From DATEVL01 sp964448245 (GTDB taxonomy: Bacteria; Chloroflexota; Anaerolineae; Anaerolineales; E44-bin32), in assembly GCA_964448245.1 (NCBI GenBank), contig CAYUWF010000018.1, positions 1 to 28,683 on the forward strand: 28,683 nt of DNA, read 5' to 3'. The translations under genes and the position numbers were made by a program. The notes beneath the pieces were generated by a model. The model saw only the letters and a program-made list of their open reading frames with translations. It did not search any database and was not told where the DNA came from. Positions 1 through 7,084 of the stretch are shown here, piece by piece (the stretch's first letter is position 1; every line of letters begins with the position of its first letter).

Positions 1-425
1 ATGGTCGTCTTGCCCACCCCCGGCCGGCCGAGCAGCAGGATGCTCATCGACTGGCTGACGATGTCCTGGATGATGTCGATCGTGCCGTAGACCGCCCGGC
101 CGACGCGGCAGGTCAGGCCCACCACGTGGCCGCGTCGATTGCGGATGGCCGAGATGCGGTGCAGCGTGCGCTCGATGCCGGCCCGGTTGTCGGCATCGAA
201 TTCGCCGACGTGGGCCACGACGAACTCGAGGTCTTCCCGCGTCACTTCGCGCTCGAGCAGGACGACCTCCCGGTCGATGAAGCGCGCCCCGGGTGTGCGG
301 CCGAGGTCGAGAATGACCTCCAGCAGATCGTCCTGGCGGTTGATCTCGGTCAACCGCCGCGCGACATCCGGCGGCAGGATGCCGAGGAGCACCTCGAGGT
401 CGTCGGTGATGCGCATCCCGGTCAT
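1..425 (-). CDS. SpoIIIAA-like AAA ATPase / R3H-domain protein, N-terminal part
   Basis: This gene is cut by the left edge of the window; 141 N-terminal residues are visible. An N-terminal module (residues 1-90) leads into a segment typical of the SpoIIIAA-like/R3H ATPase family (ISAIRNRRGHVVGLTCRVGR, about 91-110). The Walker A motif GRPGVGKTT sits at 133-141, just where the window ends. In this family the AAA domain is followed by nucleic-acid-binding domains (KH/R3H), so the protein probably binds single-stranded nucleic acid; those domains are outside the window. The ATG at 425 is preceded on the minus strand by GGAGAG at a spacing of 5, a good ribosome binding site. The family call is by recognition of conserved blocks; the cellular role is not established. 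Confidence 0.8.
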   Translation of the reverse strand, partial: MTGMRITDDLEVLLGILPPDVARRLTEINRQDDLLEVILDLGRTPGARFIDREVVLLEREVTREDLEFVVAHVGEFDADNRAGIERTLHRISAIRNRRGHVVGLTCRVGRAVYGTIDIIQDIVSQSMSILLLGRPGVGKTT

Positions 426-432
426 AAGATCT

Positions 433-490
433 CTCCGCGTTGAGCGGAGGCCCATCGCCAGAGGAGCGAGCGATGGGGCGAAGTCGAAGC
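433..490. repeat. Dispersed palindromic repeat, copy 1
   Basis: An imperfect palindrome CTCCGC-5 nt-GCGGAG (433-449) is followed by an inverted repeat CCCATCG/CGATGGG (451-477) and by GCGAAGTCGAAGCG. The palindrome is the reverse complement, with one mismatch, of the one at 815-831, and the GTCGAAGCG end recurs in the tandem array there. The two copies face each other across the 3' end of the GNAT-like gene. I saw no gene in 426-593. Confidence 0.6.
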
Positions 491-593
491 GCGTCGCTGG
501 ACGGACCCGGCATCGAGCGCGCTTCGTCGGCCCGGCTCGGCGTTGCGCGTGAAGAGGAGACAGGGCCAGGCTGTCGGAGGCGATGCGGAGCGG

Positions 594-1775
594 TCAGTCA
601 TTGACCGGTTCGACTCCCTCACGGCTCGGGGAAGCCTCCAATGCGCTTAGACTGCGCGCCTCGGCCTCGGGGGACCTCGGCTCCGGTGCTCCGCTCACGC
701 TTCGACTGCGGCCCGCACCTCGGTGCGGCCCTCCGCTCACGCTTCGACTGCGGCCCGCACCTTGGTGCGGCCCTCCGCTCACGCTTCGACTGCGGCCCGC
801 ACCTTGGTGCGGCCCTCCGCTCAGCGCGGAGGCTCGCACACCGGCAAACGGCGTGGTCGGCTCGACCCGACCGCCGTCGAGCGTCGGCAGTGCCGCCGGC
901 ACGGCGCGGCGCACGGTGGCCGCCAGGCGCCGCACCATCACCGCCTGCTCGGCGACGCGCTCGAAGCCGAGGCGATCGAGCGCGCCGACCATCCAGCCCT
1001 GATAGGAGCGCAGGCACAGGTACACCGGCCGTTCCGGCTCGACGGCGCGGTGCAGGAAGGCGGCCAGCAGCTTGTCGATCGCCTCGACCGCCGGGTGAAT
1101 GTACGGCTGGGCCCATACGCCGCGCGGCCCGCGCTCGAGATCGAGGTAGGCCCGCAGCTCGCCCTCCGCCCAATGCAGCAGACCGCGCCGGCCGCGGCCG
1201 GGGGCGGGCTCGGCCTGCAAAACAAGGCCTGGGACGAGGTTGGCGACAAGCCAGGCGATGGCCTCGCCGTCGCCGGGAGTCTCCGGACGCCAGACGTCGT
1301 CGTGCTCCTGCTCGGGCGGCGGGGTCCCTTCCCAGCGCCAGATCTGCTGACGGGCGTAGACGGCGAAGCCTGCCCGGCGCAGGCTCTCGAAGGCCGGCTG
1401 ATCCTCGTCGACCTCGGCAATCAGGTTGTGGGCGCCGCGTAGGCCCGCTTCGTGGCTAAGGGCGTCGAGCAGGTTTAGGCCGACGGCGCCGCCCACCTGG
1501 GCCGTGGGTCCGATGAATCCGAGGCGGGCGACGGAGTCGCCTAGGTCGTGCGTGATCTGGCCGACGGCGGCCGGTTCGCCCGGCAACAGGGGACGGGCGA
1601 CGAGCGTGTGGGTGGCGCGCCCCGGCGTCAGGACGTCGAGCAGTGCCGTCTGCAGCGCGTGCGGCCCGCGGGTGTAGGCCACCTGAGCGTGCAAACACAG
1701 CCCATCGCGCCGGACCCGGTGCAGCAGACGCAGGTCGCGCACATCCACAGGGTGGATGGCAGTGGTCTCAGTCAC
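594..1775 (-). CDS. GNAT-family acetyltransferase-like protein with repeat-derived Arg-rich tail
   Basis: The predicted protein has 393 residues. Residues about 30-150 and 160-275 read as two successive GNAT-like folds (for example ESLRRAGFAVYARQ and DRLGFERVAEQAVMVRR, both typical last strands of GNAT domains). The acceptor substrate cannot be told. The tail from about 305 to 385 is different: low-complexity Gly/Arg/Ser sequence with three 14-residue copies of SGGPHQGAGRSRSV, encoded by a 42-bp tandem repeat of the intergenic repeat family. The start is GTG at 1775, which overlaps the pdxT stop by 8 bases (GTGACTGA) with a GGAG upstream, so translation is probably coupled to pdxT. It is the last gene of the pdxS-pdxT cluster. 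An acetyltransferase function is likely; the tail probably arose by repeat invasion and is likely disordered. Confidence 0.7.
   Translation of the reverse strand: MTETTAIHPVDVRDLRLLHRVRRDGLCLHAQVAYTRGPHALQTALLDVLTPGRATHTLVARPLLPGEPAAVGQITHDLGDSVARLGFIGPTAQVGGAVGLNLLDALSHEAGLRGAHNLIAEVDEDQPAFESLRRAGFAVYARQQIWRWEGTPPPEQEHDDVWRPETPGDGEAIAWLVANLVPGLVLQAEPAPGRGRRGLLHWAEGELRAYLDLERGPRGVWAQPYIHPAVEAIDKLLAAFLHRAVEPERPVYLCLRSYQGWMVGALDRLGFERVAEQAVMVRRLAATVRRAVPAALPTLDGGRVEPTTPFAGVRASALSGGPHQGAGRSRSVSGGPHQGAGRSRSVSGGPHRGAGRSRSVSGAPEPRSPEAEARSLSALEASPSREGVEPVND
689..831. repeat. 42-bp tandem repeat (3 full copies plus partial) inside a coding region
   Basis: Units lie at 689-730, 731-772 and 773-814, followed by a partial unit and a terminal palindrome CTCCGC-TCAGC-GCGGAG at 815-831. 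Units 2 and 3 are identical; unit 1 differs by one base (C for T in the hairpin loop). Each unit holds the palindrome CCGCACC-2nt-GGTGCGG and the core GCTCACGCTTCGACT shared with intergenic copies near 4005 and 4060. Because 42 is a multiple of 3, the array stays in frame and encodes 14-residue repeats. Confidence 0.9.
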
Positions 1776-2418
1776 TCGCCATCTCCACGAAGAACCGGTG
1801 GAAGCGCAGGTCCGCAGTCAGTTCGGGGTGGAACGAGGTGGCCAGCCATTTCCCCTGGCGGGCGGCGACGATCGTCCCGCGGCCGGGGCGGGGCGGTTGG
1901 GCCAGGCGCGCCAGCACCTCGACGTCCTGGCCGACGCTCTCGATGAGCGGGGCGCGAATGAAGACGCAGCGGAACGGCCGCTGGGGCTCGTCGAGCACGG
2001 GAAAGGAGAGTTCGGCCTCGAACGAATCGACCTGGCGACCGAAGGCGTTGCGTTCCACACGGATGTCCATCAGATCGAGCAGAGGCTGCTGGCGGCCGAC
2101 GTCGCGCGAGAGGAAGATGGCCCCGGCGCACGTCCCCCACAGAGCCCGGCGAACGGCGAACTGGCGCAGCGGCTCGACCAGGCCGTAGGTCACGGCCAGC
2201 TTGCCGATCGTCGTCGATTCGCCGCCGGGGAGGATCAGGCCCTGCAGCCCGTCGAGGTGCTCGGGCAGGCGCACCGGGCGCGTCGCCACGCCGAGCCGTC
2301 GCAGGGCATCTGCATGCTCGGCGAAGTCTCCCTGGAGGGCCAGAACACCGATCGCTAGGCCGTCCCGAACGGGGTGTCCTGGCCGGAGGCCGGTGTGGGT
2401 TTCTGCTTTCCGCTCCAC
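1768..2418 (-). CDS. pdxT: PdxT, glutaminase subunit of pyridoxal 5'-phosphate synthase
   Basis: PdxT hydrolyses glutamine and passes ammonia to PdxS for the deoxyxylulose-5-phosphate-independent synthesis of pyridoxal phosphate. Family landmarks are present: IGVLALQGDFAEH at 23-35, GGESTT at 65-70, the nucleophile Cys97 in GTCAGA, FIRAP at 153-157, and the His197/Glu199 pair in SFHPEL. With the GTG at 2418 the protein has 216 residues, about 20 more than usual at the N-terminus; no standard in-frame start lies closer to LAIGVL, so either this extension or an unusual start is used. The first part of the gene overlaps the 3' end of a broken PNPOx-like gene in another frame. Its stop overlaps the start of the GNAT-like gene. 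It forms an operon with pdxS. Confidence 0.95.
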   Translation of the reverse strand: MERKAETHTGLRPGHPVRDGLAIGVLALQGDFAEHADALRRLGVATRPVRLPEHLDGLQGLILPGGESTTIGKLAVTYGLVEPLRQFAVRRALWGTCAGAIFLSRDVGRQQPLLDLMDIRVERNAFGRQVDSFEAELSFPVLDEPQRPFRCVFIRAPLIESVGQDVEVLARLAQPPRPGRGTIVAARQGKWLATSFHPELTADLRFHRFFVEMASD

Positions 2419-2850
2419 GCGTCGATCTCAACGGCGTACACCGAAGTGCGCCGCAGCTCTTCTTCGACGATCGGCCGGTAGTGTACGCCCGGTCGCAGAT
2501 CGGGAAAGTACTTGTCGAGCAGGCCTTGCGGCCCGTGGCGCTGTTCGGCCTCATCGTCGACCACGCCGGCGCGGCCGAAGACAATGACGCTGGCGTATTC
2601 GGTGCTGAATTCGAGGGCGGTGTCGGCCGGCAACAGTTAGCCCATCTCGGCGGCGCTGAAGCAGGCGCGCCGGTTGCTCTCGACGGTCCCGCGCGTGCGG
2701 CCGACGCCTGCGGTGTGGAAGTAGATACGCCGCGCGGCGGCGTCGGTCAATGCGACGAAACCCACCGGCAGGCGAGGCCGCAGCGCCTCGATGGCGCTGT
2801 CGTTTTCCAGGGCGCGGTCGCTACGCCGCGGGGAGTCGGATTTTCGGCGG
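2355..2850 (-). pseudogene. Broken PNPOx-fold (NimA-like) flavin-binding protein gene
   Basis: Between pdxS and pdxT one continuous frame reads as a pyridoxamine-phosphate-oxidase-like protein of the NimA type: DRALENDSAIEALRPRLP, GFVALT, RRIYFHTAGVGRT, RGTVESNRRACFSAAEMG, then an in-frame TAA at 2637-2639, then LLPADTALEFSTEYASVIVF and HYRPIVEEELRRTSVYAVEI. Three defects are visible or inferred: the TAA (one change from GAA, giving MGELLPAD); an apparent loss of about 15 residues between VALT and DAAARR, where the family has a PY-V-P-N strand; and no ATG, GTG or TTG between the pdxS stop and the first conserved residue. The part after the stop could be translated from an internal TTG at 2633, but it would lack the N-terminal half of the barrel. 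Loss of function is likely; a single sequencing error could explain only the stop. Confidence 0.75.
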
Positions 2851-2869
2851 CCAAGAGTCGTCTTGGGCG

Positions 2870-3757
2870 TTACCAGCCGCGGCCGGCCAGACGTTGCGCT
2901 TGAGCGAGGTCGCTCACTCCGATGCCGACCATCGGCTCGCCCAAGTTGCGGCTGACCTCGGCCAGGATCTTCGGGTCGTTGTAGTGGGTTGTGGCTTCGA
3001 CGATAGCCTTGGCCCGGCGGGAGGGATCGGCGGACTTGAAGATCCCCGAGCCGACGAAGACGCCGTCGACGCCAATCTGCATCATCAGGGCGGCATCGGC
3101 CGGCGTGGCGAGGCCGCCGGCGGCGAAGTTGACCACCGGCAGGCGCCCCAGGCGGCGCGTCTCGAGGACCAGTTCGTACGGCGCCCCGATCGACTTGGCG
3201 TAGGCCATGACTTCTTCTTCGGCCATCGTCTCCAGCCGCCGGATCTCTCCCAGCACCGCCCGGGCATGGCGCACGGCCTCGACGACGTCGCCGGTGCCGG
3301 CTTCGCCCTTGGTGCGGATCATTGCCGCGCCCTCGCCCATGCGGCGTAATGCCTCCCCCAGGTCGCGGCAGCCGCAGACGAAGGGGATCGTGAAACGCTG
3401 CTTGTCGATGTGGTGGGCCTCGTCGGCCGGTGTGAGCACCTCGGATTCGTCGATGTAATCGACGCCGAGGGCCTCCAGGATCTGGGCTTCGACGAAGTGG
3501 CCGATGCGGCACTTGGCCATGACCGGGATCGTGACGGCGTCCATGATCTGCTGGATCAGGGCCGGGTCGCTCATGCGGGCCACGCCGCCGTGGGCGCGGA
3601 TGTCTGCAGGAACCCGCTCCAGGGCCATCACCGCCACCGCCCCCGCCTCCTCGGCGATGCGGGCGTGCTCGACGGTGACCACATCCATGATCACGCCGCC
3701 CTTCAACATCTGGGCCAGGCCCTTCTTGACCGCGAAGGAACCGACCGTCTTTTCCAT
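2870..3757 (-). CDS. pdxS: PdxS, synthase subunit of pyridoxal 5'-phosphate synthase
   Basis: PdxS is a TIM barrel that builds pyridoxal phosphate from ribose 5-phosphate, glyceraldehyde 3-phosphate and ammonia supplied by PdxT. Counted from the start at 3757 the protein has 295 residues, the usual family length. The catalytic residues are in place: Asp25 (GGVIMDVV), Lys82 (VMAKCRIGH) and Lys150 (MIRTKGEAGTG), one off from Asp24/Lys81/Lys149 in Bacillus subtilis. A further in-frame ATG lies at 3775, but its first codons contain AAGGAGGG, which is the Shine-Dalgarno for the ATG at 3757, so the shorter form is preferred. It is the first gene of a minus-strand cluster that continues to pdxT and the GNAT-like gene, with a broken PNPOx-like gene between. 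Confidence 0.97.
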   Translation of the reverse strand: MEKTVGSFAVKKGLAQMLKGGVIMDVVTVEHARIAEEAGAVAVMALERVPADIRAHGGVARMSDPALIQQIMDAVTIPVMAKCRIGHFVEAQILEALGVDYIDESEVLTPADEAHHIDKQRFTIPFVCGCRDLGEALRRMGEGAAMIRTKGEAGTGDVVEAVRHARAVLGEIRRLETMAEEEVMAYAKSIGAPYELVLETRRLGRLPVVNFAAGGLATPADAALMMQIGVDGVFVGSGIFKSADPSRRAKAIVEATTHYNDPKILAEVSRNLGEPMVGIGVSDLAQAQRLAGRGW

Positions 3758-3764
3758 CCCGCGG

Positions 3765-3770
3765 CCCTCC
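3765..3770 (-). promoter_or_regulatory. Shine-Dalgarno that decides the pdxS start
   Basis: On the minus strand GGAGGG lies 7 bases before the ATG at 3757. It falls inside the first codons of the longer alternative frame from 3775, so it argues against that start. Confidence 0.7.
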
Positions 3771-3775
3771 TTCAT

Positions 3776-4133
3776 GTCTTACAGGTAGGCCGCGTGACCA
3801 CACCTGCCTCCTGCGCTTGAAACGCGTGTTCGCACGTGATTCTACCATCCCTCGGAAGCCTCGGGACCTTCCCTCGGAAGCTTCGGACTTTCCCTTTCCC
3901 CTGCCCCCCGGTCTCCTCGCTAAGCGGAGCCCCGAAGTTGAGGTCCACCGAGGTGGAGGAGCGAAGCAAACACTGCGGCACTTTCCCCTCTGGGCTCGCG
4001 CCTGCGCTCACGCTTCGACTTTGCCCCCTCCCGCGCGCTACACTCGGGATGGGCCTGCGCTCACGCTTCGACTTCGCTCAGTGTGGAGAGGACGCCGAGC
4101 CGACGGCTCTCATGGCGTCGGTCGCCCGGGTGG
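3776..4133. repeat. Repeat-rich intergenic region between pdxS and the GntR gene
   Basis: No gene is seen here. The region holds a direct repeat of about 17 bases beginning CCCTCGGAAGC (near 3848 and 3870), a CTAAGCGGAG segment near 3921, and two copies of a 21-base sequence starting CCTGCGCTCACGCTTCGAC at 4001-4021 and 4054-4074. The second copy continues into TTCGCTCAG, the full core of the dispersed family. The pdxS promoter should lie here, but no convincing box was found. Confidence 0.6.
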
Positions 4134-4162
4134 TTGCGGCATGTTAGATACTATGGTACAAT
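4134..4162 (+). promoter_or_regulatory. Promoter of the GntR-ABC operon, possible GntR operator
   Basis: The -35 TTGCGG (4134-4139) and -10 TACAAT (4157-4162) are separated by exactly 17 bases. The segment 4141-4175 is strikingly AT-rich for this DNA and contains partly symmetrical TAC/GTA elements (GGTACAATAATAC). YtrA-type GntR repressors usually bind their own operon promoter, so autoregulation here is a reasonable inference. Confidence 0.6.
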
Positions 4163-4199
4163 AATACAATGAGACAATCTCCGGCACGCTGGGGAACCC

Positions 4200-4622
4200 G
4201 TGGCCCGCGGACTCCTTCGGGTTGATCGGCGCAGCAAGGCGCCAGCCTACCTGCAGATCGTCGAGCAGGTGCGAGCCCTGACGGCGGCCGGGGGGTTGCG
4301 CCCCGGCGATCAGCTGCCGCCGATCCGGCAAATGGCGAGCGAGGCGCGCATCCATTTCAACACGGTCGCCCGCGCCTACCGCATCCTGGATGAATCCGGG
4401 CTGATCTCGACCCAGCACGGACGCGGCACGTACGCCGTGGCGCCGCCGCCGGCGCGGGCGCGGGCGCGCAAGGCGCGCGCCGACGCCCTCGCCATCCTGG
4501 TGCGCGACCTGATTGAGGCGGCCGAGCGCATCGGCTGCGGGGCGGAAGACGTCCGGGCGGCCGTCGCACGCGAAGTCGGGCATTCCGCGATTCGGGCTCG
4601 ACAGGAGCCGAGGCAGCGCTGA
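4200..4622 (+). CDS. GntR-family (YtrA-type) transcriptional regulator
   Basis: The 140-residue protein has a winged helix-turn-helix at about 10-80: PAYLQIVEQVRALTAAGGL, PGDQLPPIRQMASE and FNTVARAYRILDESGLIST are the classic GntR blocks. The short C-terminal tail of about 60 residues, without a large ligand domain, is typical of the YtrA subfamily. Such regulators commonly control an adjacent ABC export operon, as here. The start is GTG at 4200, with GGGGAA about 5 bases upstream. It is followed after 162 bases by a PLDc_N protein, an ABC ATPase and a permease on the same strand. A promoter with 17-bp spacing lies just upstream. The ligand or signal is unknown. Confidence 0.9.
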   Translation: MARGLLRVDRRSKAPAYLQIVEQVRALTAAGGLRPGDQLPPIRQMASEARIHFNTVARAYRILDESGLISTQHGRGTYAVAPPPARARARKARADALAILVRDLIEAAERIGCGAEDVRAAVAREVGHSAIRARQEPRQR

Positions 4623-4784
4623 TCCGGATGCGGGTTTCGAACAGGACGCCCATCCGCAGAAGGCATGAGAAGCCCCATACCCAGCCACGTCGCTGCGAGG
4701 GGATGATCGGTCTCAAGGGGAGCGCCCGGGGGCAGCGGTGGACCGACGCCGCGCCAGCGATGGTGCAGAGGGGAAGCTGAAGGC

Positions 4785-4991
4785 ATGGATGGCTCAGAAC
4801 TGACCCGATTGATCCCGCTGTTGATCCCTCTGATTCTGCTCGAGCTGAGTCTGATGCTCGCGGCGCTGATCGATCTGCTTCGCCGCGAGCGCCGCACCAA
4901 AGGCCCGAAATGGGTTTGGGCGGTATTGATCGTTCTGTTCTCCATCGTCGGGCCGCTGGTCTACTTCTTCGTCGGGCGCGAAGAAGCGTGA
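4785..4991 (+). CDS. Small two-TM PLDc_N-domain protein (YxlE-like)
   Basis: The 68-residue protein has two hydrophobic helices (about 8-30 and 45-63) joined by a basic loop RRERRTKGPKW, ending in PLVYFFVGREEA. This is the phospholipase-D N-terminal (PLDc_N) hairpin without any nuclease domain. In the sigY operon of Bacillus subtilis a similar protein, YxlE, is encoded next to the ABC pair YxlF/YxlG, and the same order occurs here. It is probably a membrane partner of the transporter. Its stop overlaps the GTG of the ATPase gene (GTGA), so the two are translationally coupled. The start ATG at 4785 has only a weak AGGGGA/GAAGG upstream. Confidence 0.85.
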   Translation: MDGSELTRLIPLLIPLILLELSLMLAALIDLLRRERRTKGPKWVWAVLIVLFSIVGPLVYFFVGREEA

Positions 4992-5911
4992 ACGATATCC
5001 GAACGGAAGGCCTGCGCAAGACTTACGGGGAGGTCGTCGCCCTACAGGGGCTCGACCTCGCCGTCGAGAGGGGGACGCTCTTCGGCTTTCTCGGCCCGAA
5101 CGGCGCCGGCAAGACGACGACGCTGCGCCTGCTGGCGGGCCTGGCCCGTCCTTCAGCGGGAAGGGCATGGCTCGCCGGCGAACCGGCCGGGCCGGAGAGC
5201 AGGGCGCGTGCCAAGGTCGGCTACCTCCCGGAGGAGCCGCGCTTCTACAACTGGATGACCCCCATCGAGTTTCTGGCGGACTACGTCGGCGGGCTCTTTG
5301 GCCTGGATGCGAGGCAAGGCCGTGCCCGCGCCGAAGAGCTGCTGGAGAAGGTCGGCCTGCGAGACACGGTCAGGCGGCGGATCGGCGGTTTCAGTCGCGG
5401 GATGCGACAACGTCTGGGGCTGGCCCAGGCGCTGATGAACCGGCCGCAGGTCCTGCTCCTCGACGAGCCTCTCAGCGCGCTCGACCCCGCCGGCCGGCGC
5501 GACATGCTGGAATGGATCGGGGATCTGAAGAGCGAGTCGACCGTTTTCATGAGCACCCACATCCTGGAGGATGTCGAGCGGATCTGCGACACGATCGGGA
5601 TCCTCAACCGGGGGCGCCTGGTGACGGTCGAGCCGCGCCAGGCGTTGTTGGCGAGGTACGCCATGCCGGCGGTGGAGGTGGAGTTTGACGCCCCGGGGGC
5701 GGACATCGCGGCCTGGGCGGCCGCCGTGCGGTCGCGGCCGGGGGTGCTGGGGACGGAGGTGGTTGGCGCCGTTGCCATCGTCCGCCTGGATGCTGAAAGG
5801 GCGCGCCAGTCTATCCAGCGGGCGGTCCTGGAATCAGGCCTGCTGGTGCTCTCGTATCGGGTCTCGCAGCCCACCCTGGAGGACGTTTTCCTTCAGTTGG
5901 TGGAGGCATAG
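4988..5911 (+). CDS. ABC transporter ATP-binding protein (YxlF-like)
   Basis: Counted from GTG at 4988 the protein has 307 residues. It carries Walker A GPNGAGKTT (36-44), the signature FSRGMRQRLGLA (135-146), Walker B VLLLDEP (155-161) and the switch His191 in MSTHILED. The C-terminal 100 residues (about 215-307) form the extra domain common in ATPases of ABC-2 export systems. The reading frame is open further upstream, but GTG 4988 overlaps the preceding stop by 4 bases and starts exactly at the conserved VNDIRTEGLRKTYGE, so it is preferred. It should energise the permease encoded directly downstream, with no gap. The substrate is unknown; relatives export antibiotics, lipids or peptides. 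Confidence 0.93.
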   Translation: MNDIRTEGLRKTYGEVVALQGLDLAVERGTLFGFLGPNGAGKTTTLRLLAGLARPSAGRAWLAGEPAGPESRARAKVGYLPEEPRFYNWMTPIEFLADYVGGLFGLDARQGRARAEELLEKVGLRDTVRRRIGGFSRGMRQRLGLAQALMNRPQVLLLDEPLSALDPAGRRDMLEWIGDLKSESTVFMSTHILEDVERICDTIGILNRGRLVTVEPRQALLARYAMPAVEVEFDAPGADIAAWAAAVRSRPGVLGTEVVGAVAIVRLDAERARQSIQRAVLESGLLVLSYRVSQPTLEDVFLQLVEA

Positions 5912-6670
5912 ATGAGGACCTTATTCTGGAAGGAATGGCTGGAGCAGCGCCGGTCGTACCGCCTGGTAGTGGCGCTGGTCGTCCTGGCCATTGCCGGGAT
6001 CCTCGGCCCTCTCTCGGCCAAGTATCTGCCGCAGCTCCTGGCGAACATGGCGGATATCCCTCCGGGACTCGAGGCTCTCTTGCCTCCGGCCGATATCTCC
6101 ATGGCGGTGACGGAGTACAGCGACAACCTCATCCAGTTCGGCGTCCTGCTGGCCCTGCTCCTACCGCTGGCGGCGATTGTGGGGGAGAAAAATCAGGGGA
6201 CAGCGGCGCTGACCTTGAGCAAGCCGGTATCGCGCCTTTCATTCGTGGCGGCCAAATCGCTGGCTCAGGGGCTGACCCTCTTCCTGGGCGTTCTGGCGGC
6301 CGCCTTGCTCGGTTACTTCTACACGGGCGTCCTCTTCGGTTGGATTGACCCGGCCGGTTTTCTTGCGGCGAACATCCTGTATTGGCTATACCTGGTGGTG
6401 CTGCTCTCGCTGACTCTCCTGGCGAGCGCTGTGGCGCGGTCGACCGTAGCCGCGGCCGGGATGGCCTTCGGGGCCCTGCTCGCGTTGGGGATCCTGGGGA
6501 GCGTGCCGGTGCTGGCGCCTTACCTGCCATCGGCCTTGCTAGCCTGGGGACGGGCCCTGGCATTGGGAGTCCCCTTCGATCCCGCCTGGCCGGCGCTGGC
6601 GACCTGCGTCGCCCTCAGCCTGGCCGCCCTGACCGCGGCCTGGCAAGTCCTTGCCCGGCAAGAGATCTAA
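5912..6670 (+). CDS. ABC-2 type permease subunit (YxlG-like)
   Basis: The 252-residue integral membrane protein begins MRTLFWKEWLEQRRS, the usual cytoplasmic start of ABC-2 permeases. It has about six hydrophobic segments: near 18-36, 72-92, 115-140, 150-170, 180-205 and 225-245. The motif EKNQGTAALTLSKPVSR (about 91-107) is the cytoplasmic loop seen in NosY/YxlG-like permeases. The ATG follows the ATPase stop without a gap, with GGAGG 6 bases upstream inside that gene. It should form the transport channel with the YxlF-like ATPase, probably with the PLDc_N protein as accessory. Confidence 0.9.
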   Translation: MRTLFWKEWLEQRRSYRLVVALVVLAIAGILGPLSAKYLPQLLANMADIPPGLEALLPPADISMAVTEYSDNLIQFGVLLALLLPLAAIVGEKNQGTAALTLSKPVSRLSFVAAKSLAQGLTLFLGVLAAALLGYFYTGVLFGWIDPAGFLAANILYWLYLVVLLSLTLLASAVARSTVAAAGMAFGALLALGILGSVPVLAPYLPSALLAWGRALALGVPFDPAWPALATCVALSLAALTAAWQVLARQEI

Positions 6671-6679
6671 ACCGCCGCC

Positions 6680-6695
6680 GGTTTCACGTGAAACA
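6680..6695. promoter_or_regulatory. parS-like ParB binding site 1 (intergenic)
   Basis: The 16-mer GGTTTCACGTGAAACA matches the bacterial chromosomal parS consensus TGTTTCACGTGAAACA at 15 of 16 positions. The inner 14 bases are a perfect palindrome. ParB loads at such sites to segregate the chromosome origin. The site lies 10 bases after the permease stop. Confidence 0.85.
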
Positions 6696-6826
6696 GCACC
6701 GCGTCGGCGCCCCAACGAGAGGCACCGGATGTCCGGCGAGCCGACGAAGCGCGCCGGAGGAAGAACGGTGACTAGGCAATCGGGCCCTGGATCGGACATC
6801 CACGATCTCCTACGAGGAGCCTGAAG

Positions 6827-7084
6827 ATGGAAACCGTATGGCGCGGGGCGGCCGCCCTGCTGATAGTCGCTATGCCGCTAGCCGTGGGGGCCTTCCTCGT
6901 CCGGCGCTACAAGACGGGCGGCGCCATCAGCTTGGTCATGCTCATGCGGCTGCGTCCCGCTTCCGAGCCTCTGCTGGTGCCACCGCCCGCCCCGACCTCG
7001 CACATGGGGGCGGTCCCCGGCGCAGGGGATGACCGCAACTGGGTCGACGCCAGCCGCTTCAGCGACGAGGACGAGGACCGATGA
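6827..7084 (+). CDS. Small membrane-anchored protein of unknown function
   Basis: The 85-residue protein has one N-terminal hydrophobic helix (about 5-25, GAAALLIVAMPLAVGAFLV), a basic RRYK stop-transfer segment, a second weakly hydrophobic stretch, a proline-rich linker (VPPPAP) and an acidic end (FSDEDEDR). The start ATG has GAGGAG about 7-8 bases upstream. It overlaps the next gene as ATGA, which supports both being real. I do not recognise the family. A cytoplasmic acidic tail after the anchor suggests a docking role, but this is only inference. Confidence 0.65.
   Translation: METVWRGAAALLIVAMPLAVGAFLVRRYKTGGAISLVMLMRLRPASEPLLVPPPAPTSHMGAVPGAGDDRNWVDASRFSDEDEDR

Noticed and set aside
689..831. 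CRISPR array
   Set aside because: The units are directly tandem with no unique spacers, and they contain coding sequence.
3830..3842. CACGTG cores elsewhere (near 122, 3832, 7090, 16986, 17170) as more parS sites
   Set aside because: They lack the flanking GTT/AAC arms of the palindrome.
2637..3848. A 403-codon minus frame spanning pdxS
   Set aside because: Most of it is an out-of-frame reading of pdxS; only its last 70 codons are meaningful, as part of the broken PNPOx-like gene.
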